Source of the DNA: Ruminococcus flavefaciens | Lineage (GTDB): Bacteria > Bacillota > Clostridia > Oscillospirales > Ruminococcaceae | Direction: 5' to 3' | DNA length: 64,000 nucleotides | Assembly: GCF_900108555.1 (NCBI RefSeq) | Contig: NZ_FNWV01000001.1 | Location: 62,001-126,000, forward strand | In this document: positions 1-9,168 of the stretch, piece by piece | How the letters are laid out: every line of letters begins with the position of its first letter | How positions within the stretch are numbered: the first letter of the stretch is position 1 | Notes under the pieces: model-generated | Told to the model about the DNA's origin: nothing | What the model saw: only the letters and a program-made list of their open reading frames with translations | The model's database searches: none | Made by a program: the position numbers and the translations under genes

Positions 1-1244
1 GTGTTGCTCTCCTTTTAGTTTTGAATGAATTAAAAGAAAAGCTGAATATCGATGTACAGGCAATCCATGTAAATCACTGCTTACGTGGAGCTGAAAGCGA
101 CAGAGATGAGAATTTCTGCCGTGAATTATGCCAAAGGTTCAGTATACCGTTTAAGGCTGTATCATGCGATGTTAAATCACTTTCAGCTTCGGAAGGTCTC
201 TCTGTGGAGGAAGCCGCAAGAAAGCTAAGATATAAGATTTTTGAAGAAAACTCGCAGAGCAAGAAACTTGCTACAGCCCACAATGCCAATGATAATCTTG
301 AAACAGTAATTCTGAATTTATCTCGCGGTACGGGAGTAAAGGGGCTATCAGGTATTCCTATGATCAGAGGCAATATAATAAGACCGCTTCTGACTGTTAC
401 TCGTCAGGAGATCGAAGAATATCTTTCTATGCGAGAACAGTCATATGTTACAGACAGTACAAATCTGTCTGATGACTATACAAGAAATAAGATCAGGCAT
501 AAGGTAGTTCCGCTGCTGTCAGAGATCAATTCATCGGTAAATGATACATCTGTAAATACTATAAACAATATAAGAGAAGAAAATGAGTTTATAGAAAAAA
601 TCGTCACCGAAGCAGAAGAAAAATGCAGAAATGGCAATAAAATCACTGGTTTGAGTATCTATGATGCTGTGATCAGAAAACGCTGTATTTCTCGTTTGCT
701 TGCGGATAATCACCTTCCCTACTCATTCAGACGACTTGAAGAAGCTGATGATATTCTGAAAAATGGTGGAAAAATAAATATTTCCGGTTCTTTTTTTCTT
801 CTATGCCAAAATGATGTACTTGAACTAAAAGAGTTAAAAAAGCCCTTAGAAGTCATTATTTCGACAAATATTAACATTGGAGAAGATAATATAATAGGCA
901 GCTGTATTGTAAAATGTGATGTTGTTGAATGTGATAATTTGAAGAAAATTGAAGCTGTTAACAAAAAATCCACATTTTATGTTGCTGATTATGATAAAAT
1001 AAGAGGTAAGCTTATTGTCAGAACAAGAAAGTTCGGCGATAAGATCAAACTAAAAGGAAGAGACTTTACTTCTTCCGTAAAAAAGCTGATCAATGAAAAA
1101 ATACCTGCTGATGAACGTGCGGATCTTCTGTTTATTGAAGATGAATGTGGGACCATTCTTGCTGAAAAGATCGGTATTGCCGACCGTATTTCACCCGATA
1201 CAAATACAGCCAGGTTTTTAAAAATTTCGTTTATACGATCGTAA
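1..1244 (+). CDS. tilS: tRNA(Ile)-lysidine synthase TilS, 5' end outside window
   Basis: Makes lysidine at position 34 of tRNA-Ile(CAU) in the cytoplasm, using ATP and lysine. The frame is open through base 3 and reads [14 protein letters not shown] before the first possible internal start (TTG at 21). This matches the stretch just after the PP-loop SGGxDS motif of TilS, so that motif lies just outside the window and the gene is cut by the edge, not short. The conserved HVNHCLRG and a [14 protein letters not shown] stretch follow. The C-terminal part resembles the TilS substrate-binding domains ([10 protein letters not shown]...KKLINEKIP). ftsH starts 17 bases downstream. The usual hpt gene between tilS and ftsH is missing. 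Confidence 0.93.
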   Translation, partial: VALLLVLNELKEKLNIDVQAIHVNHCLRGAESDRDENFCRELCQRFSIPFKAVSCDVKSLSASEGLSVEEAARKLRYKIFEENSQSKKLATAHNANDNLETVILNLSRGTGVKGLSGIPMIRGNIIRPLLTVTRQEIEEYLSMREQSYVTDSTNLSDDYTRNKIRHKVVPLLSEINSSVNDTSVNTINNIREENEFIEKIVTEAEEKCRNGNKITGLSIYDAVIRKRCISRLLADNHLPYSFRRLEEADDILKNGGKINISGSFFLLCQNDVLELKELKKPLEVIISTNINIGEDNIIGSCIVKCDVVECDNLKKIEAVNKKSTFYVADYDKIRGKLIVRTRKFGDKIKLKGRDFTSSVKKLINEKIPADERADLLFIEDECGTILAEKIGIADRISPDTNTARFLKISFIRS

Positions 1245-1261
1245 GAAATGGAGAGGATAAT

Positions 1262-3172
1262 TTGACACCAAAGAAAAGCAAGGGTATCTTTACCTATCTC
1301 ATGCTGATTATTGCAGCCGTTTTCCTGCTTATTTATGTAAGCTCAAGGCTGAACTCAACAAACAATAAAACAGAATACTCTGAGATCATAAGTCTTTTTG
1401 ATAATTATCAGGTATCATATTATGAACTTGATCTCGGAACAGGTGATCTCACCTATAGGGTTGGTAACGAAGAAAAGGAAAGACATTATACTGTTCCTAA
1501 TGTAAATATATTCCTTGAAGATACCAAGGACTATCGTCAGGAATATAATAAAGACAAAGAGAAGGATCAGCAGCTTGAACAGGATTATATCAAAATAACC
1601 GACAGAACATGGCTGTACTCTTTGATCCCTGTTATTCTTACAATACTTCTCGGCGTTGCTATTCTCTATTTTATGATGAAGCAAAGCGGCGGCGGCGGTA
1701 AATACACAAGCTTCGGCAAAGCCAATCTGAAAAGCAGTGCAAGTGCAAGAAAAGCTACATTCAAGGACGTTGCAGGTGCTGATGAAGAAAAACAGGAGCT
1801 TGTTGAGATAGTTGACTACCTTAAAAATCCTAAGAAATACACTGATCTCGGTGCTAAAGTACCAAAGGGCGTTCTTCTTTTAGGACCTCCAGGTACAGGT
1901 AAAACTCTCCTCGCAAGAGCAGTTGCAGGTGAAGCAGGCTGTCCGTTCTTCCCTATTTCAGGTTCTGACTTTGTTGAAATGTTCGTCGGTGTCGGTGCTT
2001 CAAGAGTAAGAGACCTTTTTGAACAGGCTAAAAAACACGCTCCTGCTATCATATTTATTGATGAAATTGACGCTGTAGGTCGTCACAGAGGCGCAGGTCT
2101 CGGCGGTGGCCACGATGAGCGTGAGCAGACACTTAACCAGCTTCTCGTTGAAATGGACGGTTTTACAGGCAATGAAAGCGTAATCGTTATTGCTGCTACT
2201 AACAGACGTGATATCCTCGATCCGGCTCTTCTCAGACCGGGCAGATTTGACAGACAGATAGTTGTAGGCTACCCTGACGTTAAGGGAAGAGAAGAAATTC
2301 TCCAGGTACACGCAAAAAACAAGCCTCTTGGTCCAGATGTAAATATCAAGACTATCGCACGTACAACTCAGGGCTTTACAGGTGCAGATCTTGAAAATGT
2401 CCTGAACGAAGCCGCTCTCCTTGCTGCAAGAAATAACCGTCTTGCTATCACAGAAGCTGATATTGAAGAAGCAACTATGAAGGTAATTGCAGGTCCGGAA
2501 AAGAAGTCACGAATAGTTACAGAGCACGACAAGCTTGTAACAGCTTATCATGAAGCAGGTCATGCAGTTGCTGCTTATAACCTCAAAACTCAGGATAAAG
2601 TTCATCAGGTAACAATTATCCAGCGTGGTATGGCTGCCGGACTTACAGTCACAAGACCTGATAACGATGACCGCCACGTTTCAAGAAATCAGATGCGCGA
2701 AAGCATTGTAATGCTTCTCGGCGGCCGAGTTGCAGAAGAACTTTTCATTGATGATATCTGTACAGGCGCTTCAAACGATATTGAACGCGCAACTGCAACA
2801 GCTCGAAACATGGTTACAAGATACGGCTTCTCAAAGAAGATAGGAACTGTTGTTTACGGCTCCGATAACGATGAAGTTTTCCTCGGCAAGGATTACGGCC
2901 ATACAAGAAACTACAGTGAAGCTGTTGCTGCTCAGATAGATGAAGAAGTACGTTCTATTATTGAAAAAGCTTACAACGACTGTACCGAGCTTATCAAAGC
3001 AAATGCTGATAAAATGCATTTACTTGCAAAGTACCTTCTCAAATACGAGAAGATCGACGGTGATGACTTTGAAAAGCTTATGCGCGGTGAAATATCTGAA
3101 TCTGTACTTTATGATAACGATAATACAACAGATACTGCAACTGAAGTAAACGAAAACAATACTGATATCTGA
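1262..3172 (+). CDS. ftsH: ATP-dependent zinc metalloprotease FtsH
   Basis: Membrane-anchored AAA+ protease for quality control of membrane and regulatory proteins. At 636 residues it is normal for the family. Two membrane segments (about residues 9-28 and 118-138) flank an extracytoplasmic domain. Then come the AAA module with Walker A GPPGTGKT (208-215) and Walker B IFIDEID (264-270), the arginine-finger region ([11 protein letters not shown]), and the zinc site HEAGH (430-434). The start is TTG, preceded by GGAGAGGA at a good distance. It follows tilS closely, so probably one transcript, and ends at a very strong hairpin terminator. The C-terminal tail is Asn/Thr/Asp rich. Confidence 0.98.
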   Translation: MTPKKSKGIFTYLMLIIAAVFLLIYVSSRLNSTNNKTEYSEIISLFDNYQVSYYELDLGTGDLTYRVGNEEKERHYTVPNVNIFLEDTKDYRQEYNKDKEKDQQLEQDYIKITDRTWLYSLIPVILTILLGVAILYFMMKQSGGGGKYTSFGKANLKSSASARKATFKDVAGADEEKQELVEIVDYLKNPKKYTDLGAKVPKGVLLLGPPGTGKTLLARAVAGEAGCPFFPISGSDFVEMFVGVGASRVRDLFEQAKKHAPAIIFIDEIDAVGRHRGAGLGGGHDEREQTLNQLLVEMDGFTGNESVIVIAATNRRDILDPALLRPGRFDRQIVVGYPDVKGREEILQVHAKNKPLGPDVNIKTIARTTQGFTGADLENVLNEAALLAARNNRLAITEADIEEATMKVIAGPEKKSRIVTEHDKLVTAYHEAGHAVAAYNLKTQDKVHQVTIIQRGMAAGLTVTRPDNDDRHVSRNQMRESIVMLLGGRVAEELFIDDICTGASNDIERATATARNMVTRYGFSKKIGTVVYGSDNDEVFLGKDYGHTRNYSEAVAAQIDEEVRSIIEKAYNDCTELIKANADKMHLLAKYLLKYEKIDGDDFEKLMRGEISESVLYDNDNTTDTATEVNENNTDI

Positions 3173-3203
3173 GCAACATTACAATAAAAAAGACTTATAC
3201 CGT

Positions 3204-3250
3204 CCCCTTTAGTATATGATATCCTCATATACTAAAGGGGAATTTCTTTT
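3204..3250 (+). terminator. Terminator after ftsH
   Basis: A perfect 16-bp inverted repeat (3204-3219 with 3225-3240, loop of 5) begins with CCCC and ends in GGGG. It is followed by AATTTCTTTT. It separates the tilS-ftsH unit from rpsO. Confidence 0.85.
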
Positions 3251-3295
3251 CTGGATGCTACAATTTTAAAAAATCATATTTTTCTAAAAAAGTAC

Positions 3296-3324
3296 TTTAC
3301 AAAAGATAAATTTTATGGTATAAT
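3296..3324 (+). promoter_or_regulatory. Promoter of rpsO
   Basis: A TTTACA -35 box (3296-3301), 17-bp spacer and TATAAT -10 box (3319-3324), with an extended TGG just before the -10. It gives a leader of about 80 bases before rpsO. Confidence 0.85.
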
Positions 3325-3340
3325 ATTATCACCGTGTACT

Positions 3341-3411
3341 TGGTTTGAGGCTTGTCCTCGATTTTCACCTCATTCTGAGTTAACGGAATATTTTATTAAG
3401 AGGTGCTTCAA
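3341..3411 (+). promoter_or_regulatory. rpsO leader with competing pairings around the ribosome site
   Basis: The leader holds CACCTC (3366-3371), an exact complement of the GAGGTG ribosome site (3400-3405). TGAGG (3346-3350) can pair with CCTCA (3368-3372), and GAGG (3347-3350) can instead form a small hairpin with CCTC (3356-3359). These pairings exclude each other, as expected for an S15 autoregulatory leader. This is inferred from complementarity only. Confidence 0.5.
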
Positions 3412-3678
3412 ATGTTATTGAAGGATGAAAAGACAGCCGTTATTGAGGCTAACAGAACACACGAAAACGACACAGGTTCTCCTGAGGTTCAGATTGCTAT
3501 TCTTACAAGAAGAATAAACGATCTTACAAACCACCTCAAGAGCCACAAGAACGATCACCACTCAAGAAGAGGTCTTCTCAAGATGGTTGGTCACAGACGT
3601 AATCTCCTCGGTTATCTCAAGAAGAAGGATATCGAGAGATATCGTGCTATCGTTGAGAAGCTCGGTCTCCGTAAGTAA
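3412..3678 (+). CDS. rpsO: 30S ribosomal protein S15
   Basis: Primary 16S rRNA-binding protein of the small subunit. At 88 residues it has the family length, with the signatures [23 protein letters not shown] and RRNLLGYL. The ATG at 3412 was chosen over a GTG three codons upstream because GAGGTG (3400-3405) is its ribosome site and contains that GTG. It has its own promoter and a structured leader that probably allows feedback by S15. The order rpsO-pnp is conserved in many bacteria. Confidence 0.98.
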   Translation: MLLKDEKTAVIEANRTHENDTGSPEVQIAILTRRINDLTNHLKSHKNDHHSRRGLLKMVGHRRNLLGYLKKKDIERYRAIVEKLGLRK

Positions 3679-3692
3679 TTACAGTGTGAATG

Positions 3693-3725
3693 AAGGCAGC
3701 GGGGTATTTATATCCTTCTGCCTTT
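3693..3725 (+). terminator. Weak hairpin after rpsO
   Basis: AAGGCAG (3693-3699) pairs with CTGCCTT (3718-3724) over an 18-base loop. Only a short T run follows, so this may be a partial terminator or an RNA processing site between rpsO and pnp. Confidence 0.35.
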
Positions 3726-3730
3726 ACGTC

Positions 3731-3816
3731 TATCAGAGTAAGGGATTAGAAGTCAGAGGTAAGGGTTGTGATATATCTTACTTTTACCTCTAACTTCTAA
3801 AAGCTCTCCTCTGATA
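3731..3816 (+). promoter_or_regulatory. Long stem-loop in the pnp leader
   Basis: The outer stem TATCAGAG (3731-3738) pairs with CTCTGATA (3809-3816). The inner stem 3746-3762 pairs with 3784-3800: 17 positions, of which one is a G-U wobble. The loop is about 21 bases, and the whole structure sits just before the pnp ribosome site GGAGG. In E. coli a pnp-leader stem cut by RNase III mediates PNPase autoregulation, so a similar role here is an inference. Confidence 0.55.
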
Positions 3817-3841
3817 AATATAAATAAATGGAGGAAAACAG

Positions 3842-5956
3842 ATGTTTGAAAATTACAGAACTTTTGAAACCACCTATGCCGGCAGACCACTTATTGTCGA
3901 AACTGGTAAGACTTGCGGTCTTTCCAATGGTTCATGCTGGGTAAGATACGGTGAAACTGTTGTAATGGCTAACGTTACAGCAAGCGCAAAGCCAAGAGAG
4001 GGCGTTGATTTCTTCCCTCTTTCAGTTGACTATGAAGAAAGACTTTATTCTGTAGGCAGAATTCCGGGTTCATTCACAAAGCGTGAGGGCAAGCCTTCAG
4101 AGAAGTCGATCCTTACTTCAAGATGTGTCGACAGACCTATTCGTCCACTCTTCCCAAAGGATATGAGAAATGACGTTTCAGTTGTAATGACAGTTCTCGC
4201 AGTTGAGCCTGATAACTCTCCTGAGATCGCTGGTATGATCGCAACTTCTATTGCAATTTCTATTTCCGATATTCCGTGGAATGGTCCTATTGCAGGTATC
4301 AATGTAGGTCTTGTTGACGGTGAGATCGTTCTCAATCCTACACTTGAACAGAGAGCTAAGACAGATCTTGTCCTTACAGTTGCAGGTACTGCTGAAAAGA
4401 TCGTAATGATCGAGGCAGGTGCAAACGAAGTTCCTGAGGATACAATGCTCAATGCTATTCTTACAGGTCACGAAGAGATCAAGAAAATGGTAGCATTTAT
4501 CAGTGATATCCGCGCTCAGATCGGTAAGCCAAAGTTTGAATTCGAGTCAATGGAAGTTGACCATGATATGTTTGATGCTATCGAAGCATTTGCAGTTGAT
4601 CGTGTAAAATTTGCTCTCGATACAAACGACAAGAACGTTCGTGACGAGAGACTTGCCCCTATCGTTGACGATATCCACGCTAACTTCGACGAGAAGTACC
4701 CTGAGCAGATCGCTATGATCGACGAGTGTATCTATAAGCTACAGAAGAAGATCGTTCGTAACTGGCTCTACGAAGGCAAGCGTGTTGACGGTCGTGGCAT
4801 TGACGAGATACGTCCGCTCGCTGCTGAAGTTGGTGTACTCCCTCGTGTTCACGGTTCAGGTCTCTTTACAAGAGGTCAGACACAGGTCCTTACAATTGCT
4901 ACACTTGGTCCTGTAAGCGATGCTCAGAAGATAGATGGTCTTGATGAAGAAGATTCAAAGAGATATATGCACCAGTACAATTTCCCGAGCTATTCTGTTG
5001 GTGAAACAAAGCCAAGCAGAGGTCCAGGACGTCGTGAGATAGGTCATGGTGCTCTTGCTGAAAGAGCTCTTGCACCTGTTATCCCACCTGTTGAAGAATT
5101 CCCATACGCTCTCAGACTCGTTTCAGAAGTACTTTCTTCAAACGGTTCTACATCGCAGGGCTCTATCTGTGGTTCAACACTTGCTCTTATGGACGCAGGT
5201 GTACCTATCAAAGCTCCTGTTGCAGGTATTTCCTGCGGACTTATCACAAAGCCTGACAGCGATGAATTCATGACAATGGTTGATATTCAGGGACTTGAGG
5301 ACTTCTTCGGCGATATGGACTTCAAGGTTGGCGGTACTCACAAGGGTATCACAGCTATCCAGGTCGATATCAAGGTTGACGGTCTTACACCAGCTATCAT
5401 TAAGGAAGCATTTGAAAAGACAAGAAAAGCTCGTATTTACATTCTTGACGAGATCATGCTCAAGGCTATCCCTGAGAGCAGACCAACTGTAAATAAGTAT
5501 GCTCCTAAGATGCTCCAGACTAAGATACCAGTTGATAAGATACGTGAAGTTATCGGTCAGGGCGGTAAGGTTATCCAGAAGATATCTGCTGACTGTGATG
5601 TTAAGATCGACATCAGCGATGACGGTAATGTATTCATCAGCGGTGTTGACGGAGATAACGCTAACAAGGCACTCCAGATAATCCATACAATCGCTAACGA
5701 TCCTGAGGTAGGTGCTATCTACAAGGGTAAGGTAGTAAGAATTATGGACTTCGGTGCATTTGTTGAGATAGCTCCGGGCAAGGACGGACTTGTTCACATA
5801 TCAAAACTTGACAAGCAGAGAGTTGAAAAGGTTGAGGACGTAGTTTCTATCGGTGACGAGATCGTTGTTAAGGTAACAGAGATCGACCGTCAGGGCAGAA
5901 TAAACCTCTCACGTAAGGATGCTCTTGCTGATATAGAAGCAAAGAAGAATAACTAA
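3842..5956 (+). CDS. pnp: Polyribonucleotide nucleotidyltransferase (PNPase)
   Basis: Phosphorolytic 3'-5' exoribonuclease, trimeric and cytoplasmic, central to mRNA decay. At 704 residues it is a normal length. Two RNase PH-like domains are visible (FFPLSVDYEERLYSVG in the first; GRREIGHGALAERAL and the GDMDFKVGGT catalytic stretch in the second). A KH domain follows with IGQGGKVIQKI near residue 578, then a C-terminal S1 domain (IYKGKVVRIMDFGAFVEI). The ribosome site GGAGG lies 8 bases before the ATG. It is probably co-transcribed with rpsO and controlled through its leader stem-loop. Confidence 0.98.
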   Translation: MFENYRTFETTYAGRPLIVETGKTCGLSNGSCWVRYGETVVMANVTASAKPREGVDFFPLSVDYEERLYSVGRIPGSFTKREGKPSEKSILTSRCVDRPIRPLFPKDMRNDVSVVMTVLAVEPDNSPEIAGMIATSIAISISDIPWNGPIAGINVGLVDGEIVLNPTLEQRAKTDLVLTVAGTAEKIVMIEAGANEVPEDTMLNAILTGHEEIKKMVAFISDIRAQIGKPKFEFESMEVDHDMFDAIEAFAVDRVKFALDTNDKNVRDERLAPIVDDIHANFDEKYPEQIAMIDECIYKLQKKIVRNWLYEGKRVDGRGIDEIRPLAAEVGVLPRVHGSGLFTRGQTQVLTIATLGPVSDAQKIDGLDEEDSKRYMHQYNFPSYSVGETKPSRGPGRREIGHGALAERALAPVIPPVEEFPYALRLVSEVLSSNGSTSQGSICGSTLALMDAGVPIKAPVAGISCGLITKPDSDEFMTMVDIQGLEDFFGDMDFKVGGTHKGITAIQVDIKVDGLTPAIIKEAFEKTRKARIYILDEIMLKAIPESRPTVNKYAPKMLQTKIPVDKIREVIGQGGKVIQKISADCDVKIDISDDGNVFISGVDGDNANKALQIIHTIANDPEVGAIYKGKVVRIMDFGAFVEIAPGKDGLVHISKLDKQRVEKVEDVVSIGDEIVVKVTEIDRQGRINLSRKDALADIEAKKNN

Positions 5957-5964
5957 ATATAATG

Positions 5965-5997
5965 AAATCCGTGTACAAATGTACACGGATTTTTTTA
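5965..5997 (+). terminator. Terminator after pnp
   Basis: A 12-bp perfect stem (5965-5976 with 5981-5992) with loop AAAT runs into a T tract to about 5996. Confidence 0.9.
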
Positions 5998-6010
5998 CAT
6001 ACTCAATTAT

Positions 6011-6043
6011 AAAAAACTCCTCGGTAAGTCCGAGGAGTTTTTA
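6011..6043 (-). terminator. Terminator of the M18 aminopeptidase operon
   Basis: A 12-bp stem (6013-6024 with 6030-6041), GC-rich in the middle, with T tracts on both sides. It lies six bases beyond the aminopeptidase stop on the minus strand and can also back up the pnp terminator. Confidence 0.85.
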
Positions 6044-6048
6044 CTATA

Positions 6049-7452
6049 TTAGTCAGCCATAAATACTGCAAAAGCTTTGTAAGCCATATATGTATCGATT
6101 TTTGATACTATTTCGTATGGTGCGTGCATCGAAAGTACAGGAACTCCAAGGTCGATAGTATCAACATTAAGGTTAGCGATATAAGCTGCAACTGTACCGC
6201 CGCCGCCTTCGTCTACCTTACCAAGTTCACCTGTCTGCCAAATAACATTCTCTTTATCCATAAGACGTCTTATGCGTCCTGTGAACTCAGCAGAAGCATC
6301 AGATGTACCTGCTTTGCCTCTTGCGCCTGTATATTTTGTAATAACAACACCGTGATTTATGTATGCACAGTTATTTCTTTCATTTACCTCAGGGAAAGTA
6401 GGATCAAATGCAGCATTAACATCTGCTGAAAGGCACTCAGAAGCAGAAAGCACCGTTCTTGCATCAGAGCCTAAATTTTCAGCTATATCAGCTATAAAGT
6501 ACTCAAGATATGCTGATCTCAGACCTGTATTGCCGTCGCTTCCTGTTTCTTCCTTATCTGTAAGAACTGTAACAACTGTATGCTTCGGCTTTTTGCAATC
6601 AACTGTTGCAATTAATGCAGGATACGCACAAACCTTATCATCATGTCCGTATGCACCTACCATGCTTCTGTCAAAGCCGATATCCTTTGCTTTAAAAGCA
6701 GGAACTGCCTCAAGCTCTGATGAGATAAAATCAGACTCAGTAATACCGTACTTTTCAAAGAGTATATTCATAATATTAAGCTTTACAGAACCGCTTTCCT
6801 CATCATCTTTGAAAGGACGTGAACCTATAACTATATTAAGCTGCTCACCGGCTATTCCCTTAGCCATTGGCTTCTGCATCTGAGCTGAAGCAAGATGAGG
6901 AAGAAGATCGGTAACACAGAAAACAGGATCTTTATCATCTTCTCCTATATTTACAGGAACTGTAGTTCCGTCTGCCTTTATTACAACACCATGAAGTGCA
7001 AGTGGTATCGTTGTCCACTGATACTTCTTGATACCGCCGTAATAATGAGTCTTGAACAGAGCCATTTCCGTATCCTCGTAAAGTGGATTTTGCTTCATGT
7101 CAAGTCTTGGCGAATCAATATGAGCTGCACAAAGTCTTACACCTTCTGTGATAGGAGCTGTACCGATAACTGCTGCAAGTACAGCTTTACCGCGATTGCA
7201 GCGATATATCTTATCCCCTGCTTTTAGCTTCATACCTTCTTTAAACTCAACAAAGCCCTTCTTTTTCAGAAGGTCTATTGAATATATAACTACCTCGCGC
7301 TCGATCTTAGACTTATCCATGAAATCCTTATAGCCTTCACAAAATTTATCGCAGGCTTTAAGTTCTTTTTCTGAAATAAGGTGATAAGCATTTTTGCGCT
7401 GCACAAGAAGCTTTTCTTTAAGCTTTTTTACTGCATCTTTTTTTTCTGCCAT
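6049..7452 (-). CDS. M18 family aminopeptidase
   Basis: Zinc-dependent aminopeptidase that removes N-terminal residues from peptides in the cytoplasm. At 467 residues it matches the bacterial M18 group related to ApeA. Metal-site signatures are visible: CAAHIDSPR early (zinc His), VLTDKEETGSDGN (catalytic and ligand Glu), and a His near the C terminus (SMHAPYEIV). LFKTHYYGGIKKYQW is typical of the ApeA-like branch. The ribosome site AAAGGAG lies 10 bases before ATG. It is the last gene of the DUF951-prfA-tsaC-coaE run, 53 bases after coaE, and ends at a strong terminator. Confidence 0.92.
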   Translation of the reverse strand: MAEKKDAVKKLKEKLLVQRKNAYHLISEKELKACDKFCEGYKDFMDKSKIEREVVIYSIDLLKKKGFVEFKEGMKLKAGDKIYRCNRGKAVLAAVIGTAPITEGVRLCAAHIDSPRLDMKQNPLYEDTEMALFKTHYYGGIKKYQWTTIPLALHGVVIKADGTTVPVNIGEDDKDPVFCVTDLLPHLASAQMQKPMAKGIAGEQLNIVIGSRPFKDDEESGSVKLNIMNILFEKYGITESDFISSELEAVPAFKAKDIGFDRSMVGAYGHDDKVCAYPALIATVDCKKPKHTVVTVLTDKEETGSDGNTGLRSAYLEYFIADIAENLGSDARTVLSASECLSADVNAAFDPTFPEVNERNNCAYINHGVVITKYTGARGKAGTSDASAEFTGRIRRLMDKENVIWQTGELGKVDEGGGGTVAAYIANLNVDTIDLGVPVLSMHAPYEIVSKIDTYMAYKAFAVFMAD

Positions 7453-7505
7453 TATAATGAATTCTCCTTTCGCAGAAATATATATAATCAGCCATTACAG
7501 CTGTA

Positions 7506-8153
7506 TTATTGCACTTGTACGGGAGTCTGTTTATTATTATACAGCTCTCTGATCTTCGCAGATACCTCACACGCTATCCCGTTTACAGTATCAATATTGC
7601 CGTTATTATGAATAATGTAATCCGAATGACTTCTGAAAAACACTTCATCAAGCTGTGAATTCATTCTTCTACGTGCCTGATCCTGAGTCAGACCATCGCG
7701 CGAAATTATACGCTTTTCTCTTATATCAGCATCAGCAAGTACGGATATGATTATCTCACAGAAATCATCAGCACGGCTCTCAAACAGAGTAGGAGCATCA
7801 AGAAGTATGAGCTTCTCACCTTTCATTGAATGAACACGTATCTGACGAAGTATCTCTCCTGTGATATATGGATATGTAATTGTATTCAGAGTCTCAAGCT
7901 TTGCTTTATCCGAAAAAACAATAGCCGCAAGAGCTTTTCTGTTAAGTGTGCCGTCACTGCATATAACACCACTTCCGAAGAAATCCGCTATCTCATCAAG
8001 GCACTTTGTACCTTTCTCTACGACTTTACGTGCGACCTGGTCTGCATCGATTATAGAAAAACCATTTGATGCAAATACCTTTGAAACGGTACTCTTACCC
8101 GCACCTGTCTGTCCTGTAAGTCCGACGACCATAACTCCATTCAGAGAATTCAT
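7506..8153 (-). CDS. coaE: Dephospho-CoA kinase
   Basis: Last step of coenzyme A synthesis: phosphorylates the 3'-OH of dephospho-CoA with ATP. The 215-residue P-loop protein has Walker A GLTGQTGAGKST near residue 12, the DADQVARKV CoA-binding stretch, and the lid-region signature RRMNSQ. Its ATG overlaps the stop of the preceding tsaC-type gene by four bases (ATGA), indicating translational coupling. Confidence 0.96.
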   Translation of the reverse strand: MNSLNGVMVVGLTGQTGAGKSTVSKVFASNGFSIIDADQVARKVVEKGTKCLDEIADFFGSGVICSDGTLNRKALAAIVFSDKAKLETLNTITYPYITGEILRQIRVHSMKGEKLILLDAPTLFESRADDFCEIIISVLADADIREKRIISRDGLTQDQARRRMNSQLDEVFFRSHSDYIIHNNGNIDTVNGIACEVSAKIRELYNNKQTPVQVQ

Positions 8154-9163
8154 ATCCTTATCACCTCGAATCCTGCCGCCCTAATAAGACGGTTATATAC
8201 TGCAAGTCCTACTCCGCTGGTTTCCGGAGCACGAACATATACCTTTTTTGCACCTGCATCATCAAGTTCGCGAAGACGCTGAAATAGCAAATGTGCCTGT
8301 TCGGAACTATCTTTTCCGTAAGTCATATTTCTGTAAGGAAATACTTCACTGTCACTGTTGAAAATAAGAGAATAAACTCCTTCACCATTATGCTCGCCCA
8401 CATAGGAGATAAACTTTTCAAGATCACTCTCGACCATGATTATATCTGCCTTGGGTGAATAGTGCTTATACTTCATACCCGGAGAAGCAGCCTTCTGACC
8501 TGCTTCCAGCTCATGCAGTATCGCATGGTCTATTATGACTTCACTGCAAACCTGTTCAAGCATTTCCTTTGTAATACAGCCGGGACGAAGAATTCTGGCT
8601 GTATTTTCGTTTTCAATAGATATAACTGTAGACTCAACACCAAACTCAGAACTTCCGCCGTCAACAACTGCTGATATCTTACCGCTCATATCTCTCATAA
8701 CATGAGCAGCAGATGTCGGACTTGGATATCCCGAAGTATTTGCTGAAGGAGCAGCTATAGGCCGTCCTGATATTTCTATTATCCTGTGCATAACCTTATG
8801 AGACGGTACTCTTATACCAACTGTATCAAGTCCGCCTGAGGTTATCATAGGTATCCTATCATTCTTAGGAAGCACAATTGTAAGCGGACCGGGACAGAAT
8901 TTTTCAGCAAGCTTATATGCAAGCTCAGGTATAAAGCTTGTATATTCCAAAGCCTGTGAAAAGTCAGCAAAATGAACTATTAAAGGATTATCTGCGGGTC
9001 TGCCCTTTGCTTCAAAGACTTTTCTGACAGCTTCCTCGTTGGAAGCATCAGCTCCAAGACCGTAAACAGTCTCGGTAGGTATACCAACGATATTTCCGTC
9101 TTTAATAAATTCAGCCGCTTTTATAAGGTCTGCTTCATTATCACTAAGTAAAACTGTATCCAT
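8150..9163 (-). CDS. tsaC: L-threonylcarbamoyladenylate synthase (Sua5/YwlC type)
   Basis: Makes threonylcarbamoyl-AMP from threonine, bicarbonate and ATP for t6A37 modification of ANN-decoding tRNAs. At 337 residues it is the long two-domain Sua5/YwlC form. The N-terminal YrdC domain shows GIPTETVYGLGADA and KGRPADNPLIVH, with SANTSGYPSPT later. A linker ends in SPGMKYKHYSP, followed by the Sua5 C-terminal domain. It lies directly after prfA with a weak AGGAAG site. In many Firmicutes prmC sits between these two genes but is absent here. Confidence 0.95.
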   Translation of the reverse strand: MDTVLLSDNEADLIKAAEFIKDGNIVGIPTETVYGLGADASNEEAVRKVFEAKGRPADNPLIVHFADFSQALEYTSFIPELAYKLAEKFCPGPLTIVLPKNDRIPMITSGGLDTVGIRVPSHKVMHRIIEISGRPIAAPSANTSGYPSPTSAAHVMRDMSGKISAVVDGGSSEFGVESTVISIENENTARILRPGCITKEMLEQVCSEVIIDHAILHELEAGQKAASPGMKYKHYSPKADIIMVESDLEKFISYVGEHNGEGVYSLIFNSDSEVFPYRNMTYGKDSSEQAHLLFQRLRELDDAGAKKVYVRAPETSGVGLAVYNRLIRAAGFEVIRI

Positions 9164-9168
9164 AAAAA

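Noticed and set aside
1..20. TTG at 21 as a genuine start of tilS
   Set aside because: The frame is open to the edge and reads into the conserved PP-loop region, so the gene continues outside the window.
5174..5797. Antisense reading frame of 207 codons inside pnp
   Set aside because: Lies fully antisense to a certain gene, has no ribosome site or domain, and reflects codon bias of pnp.
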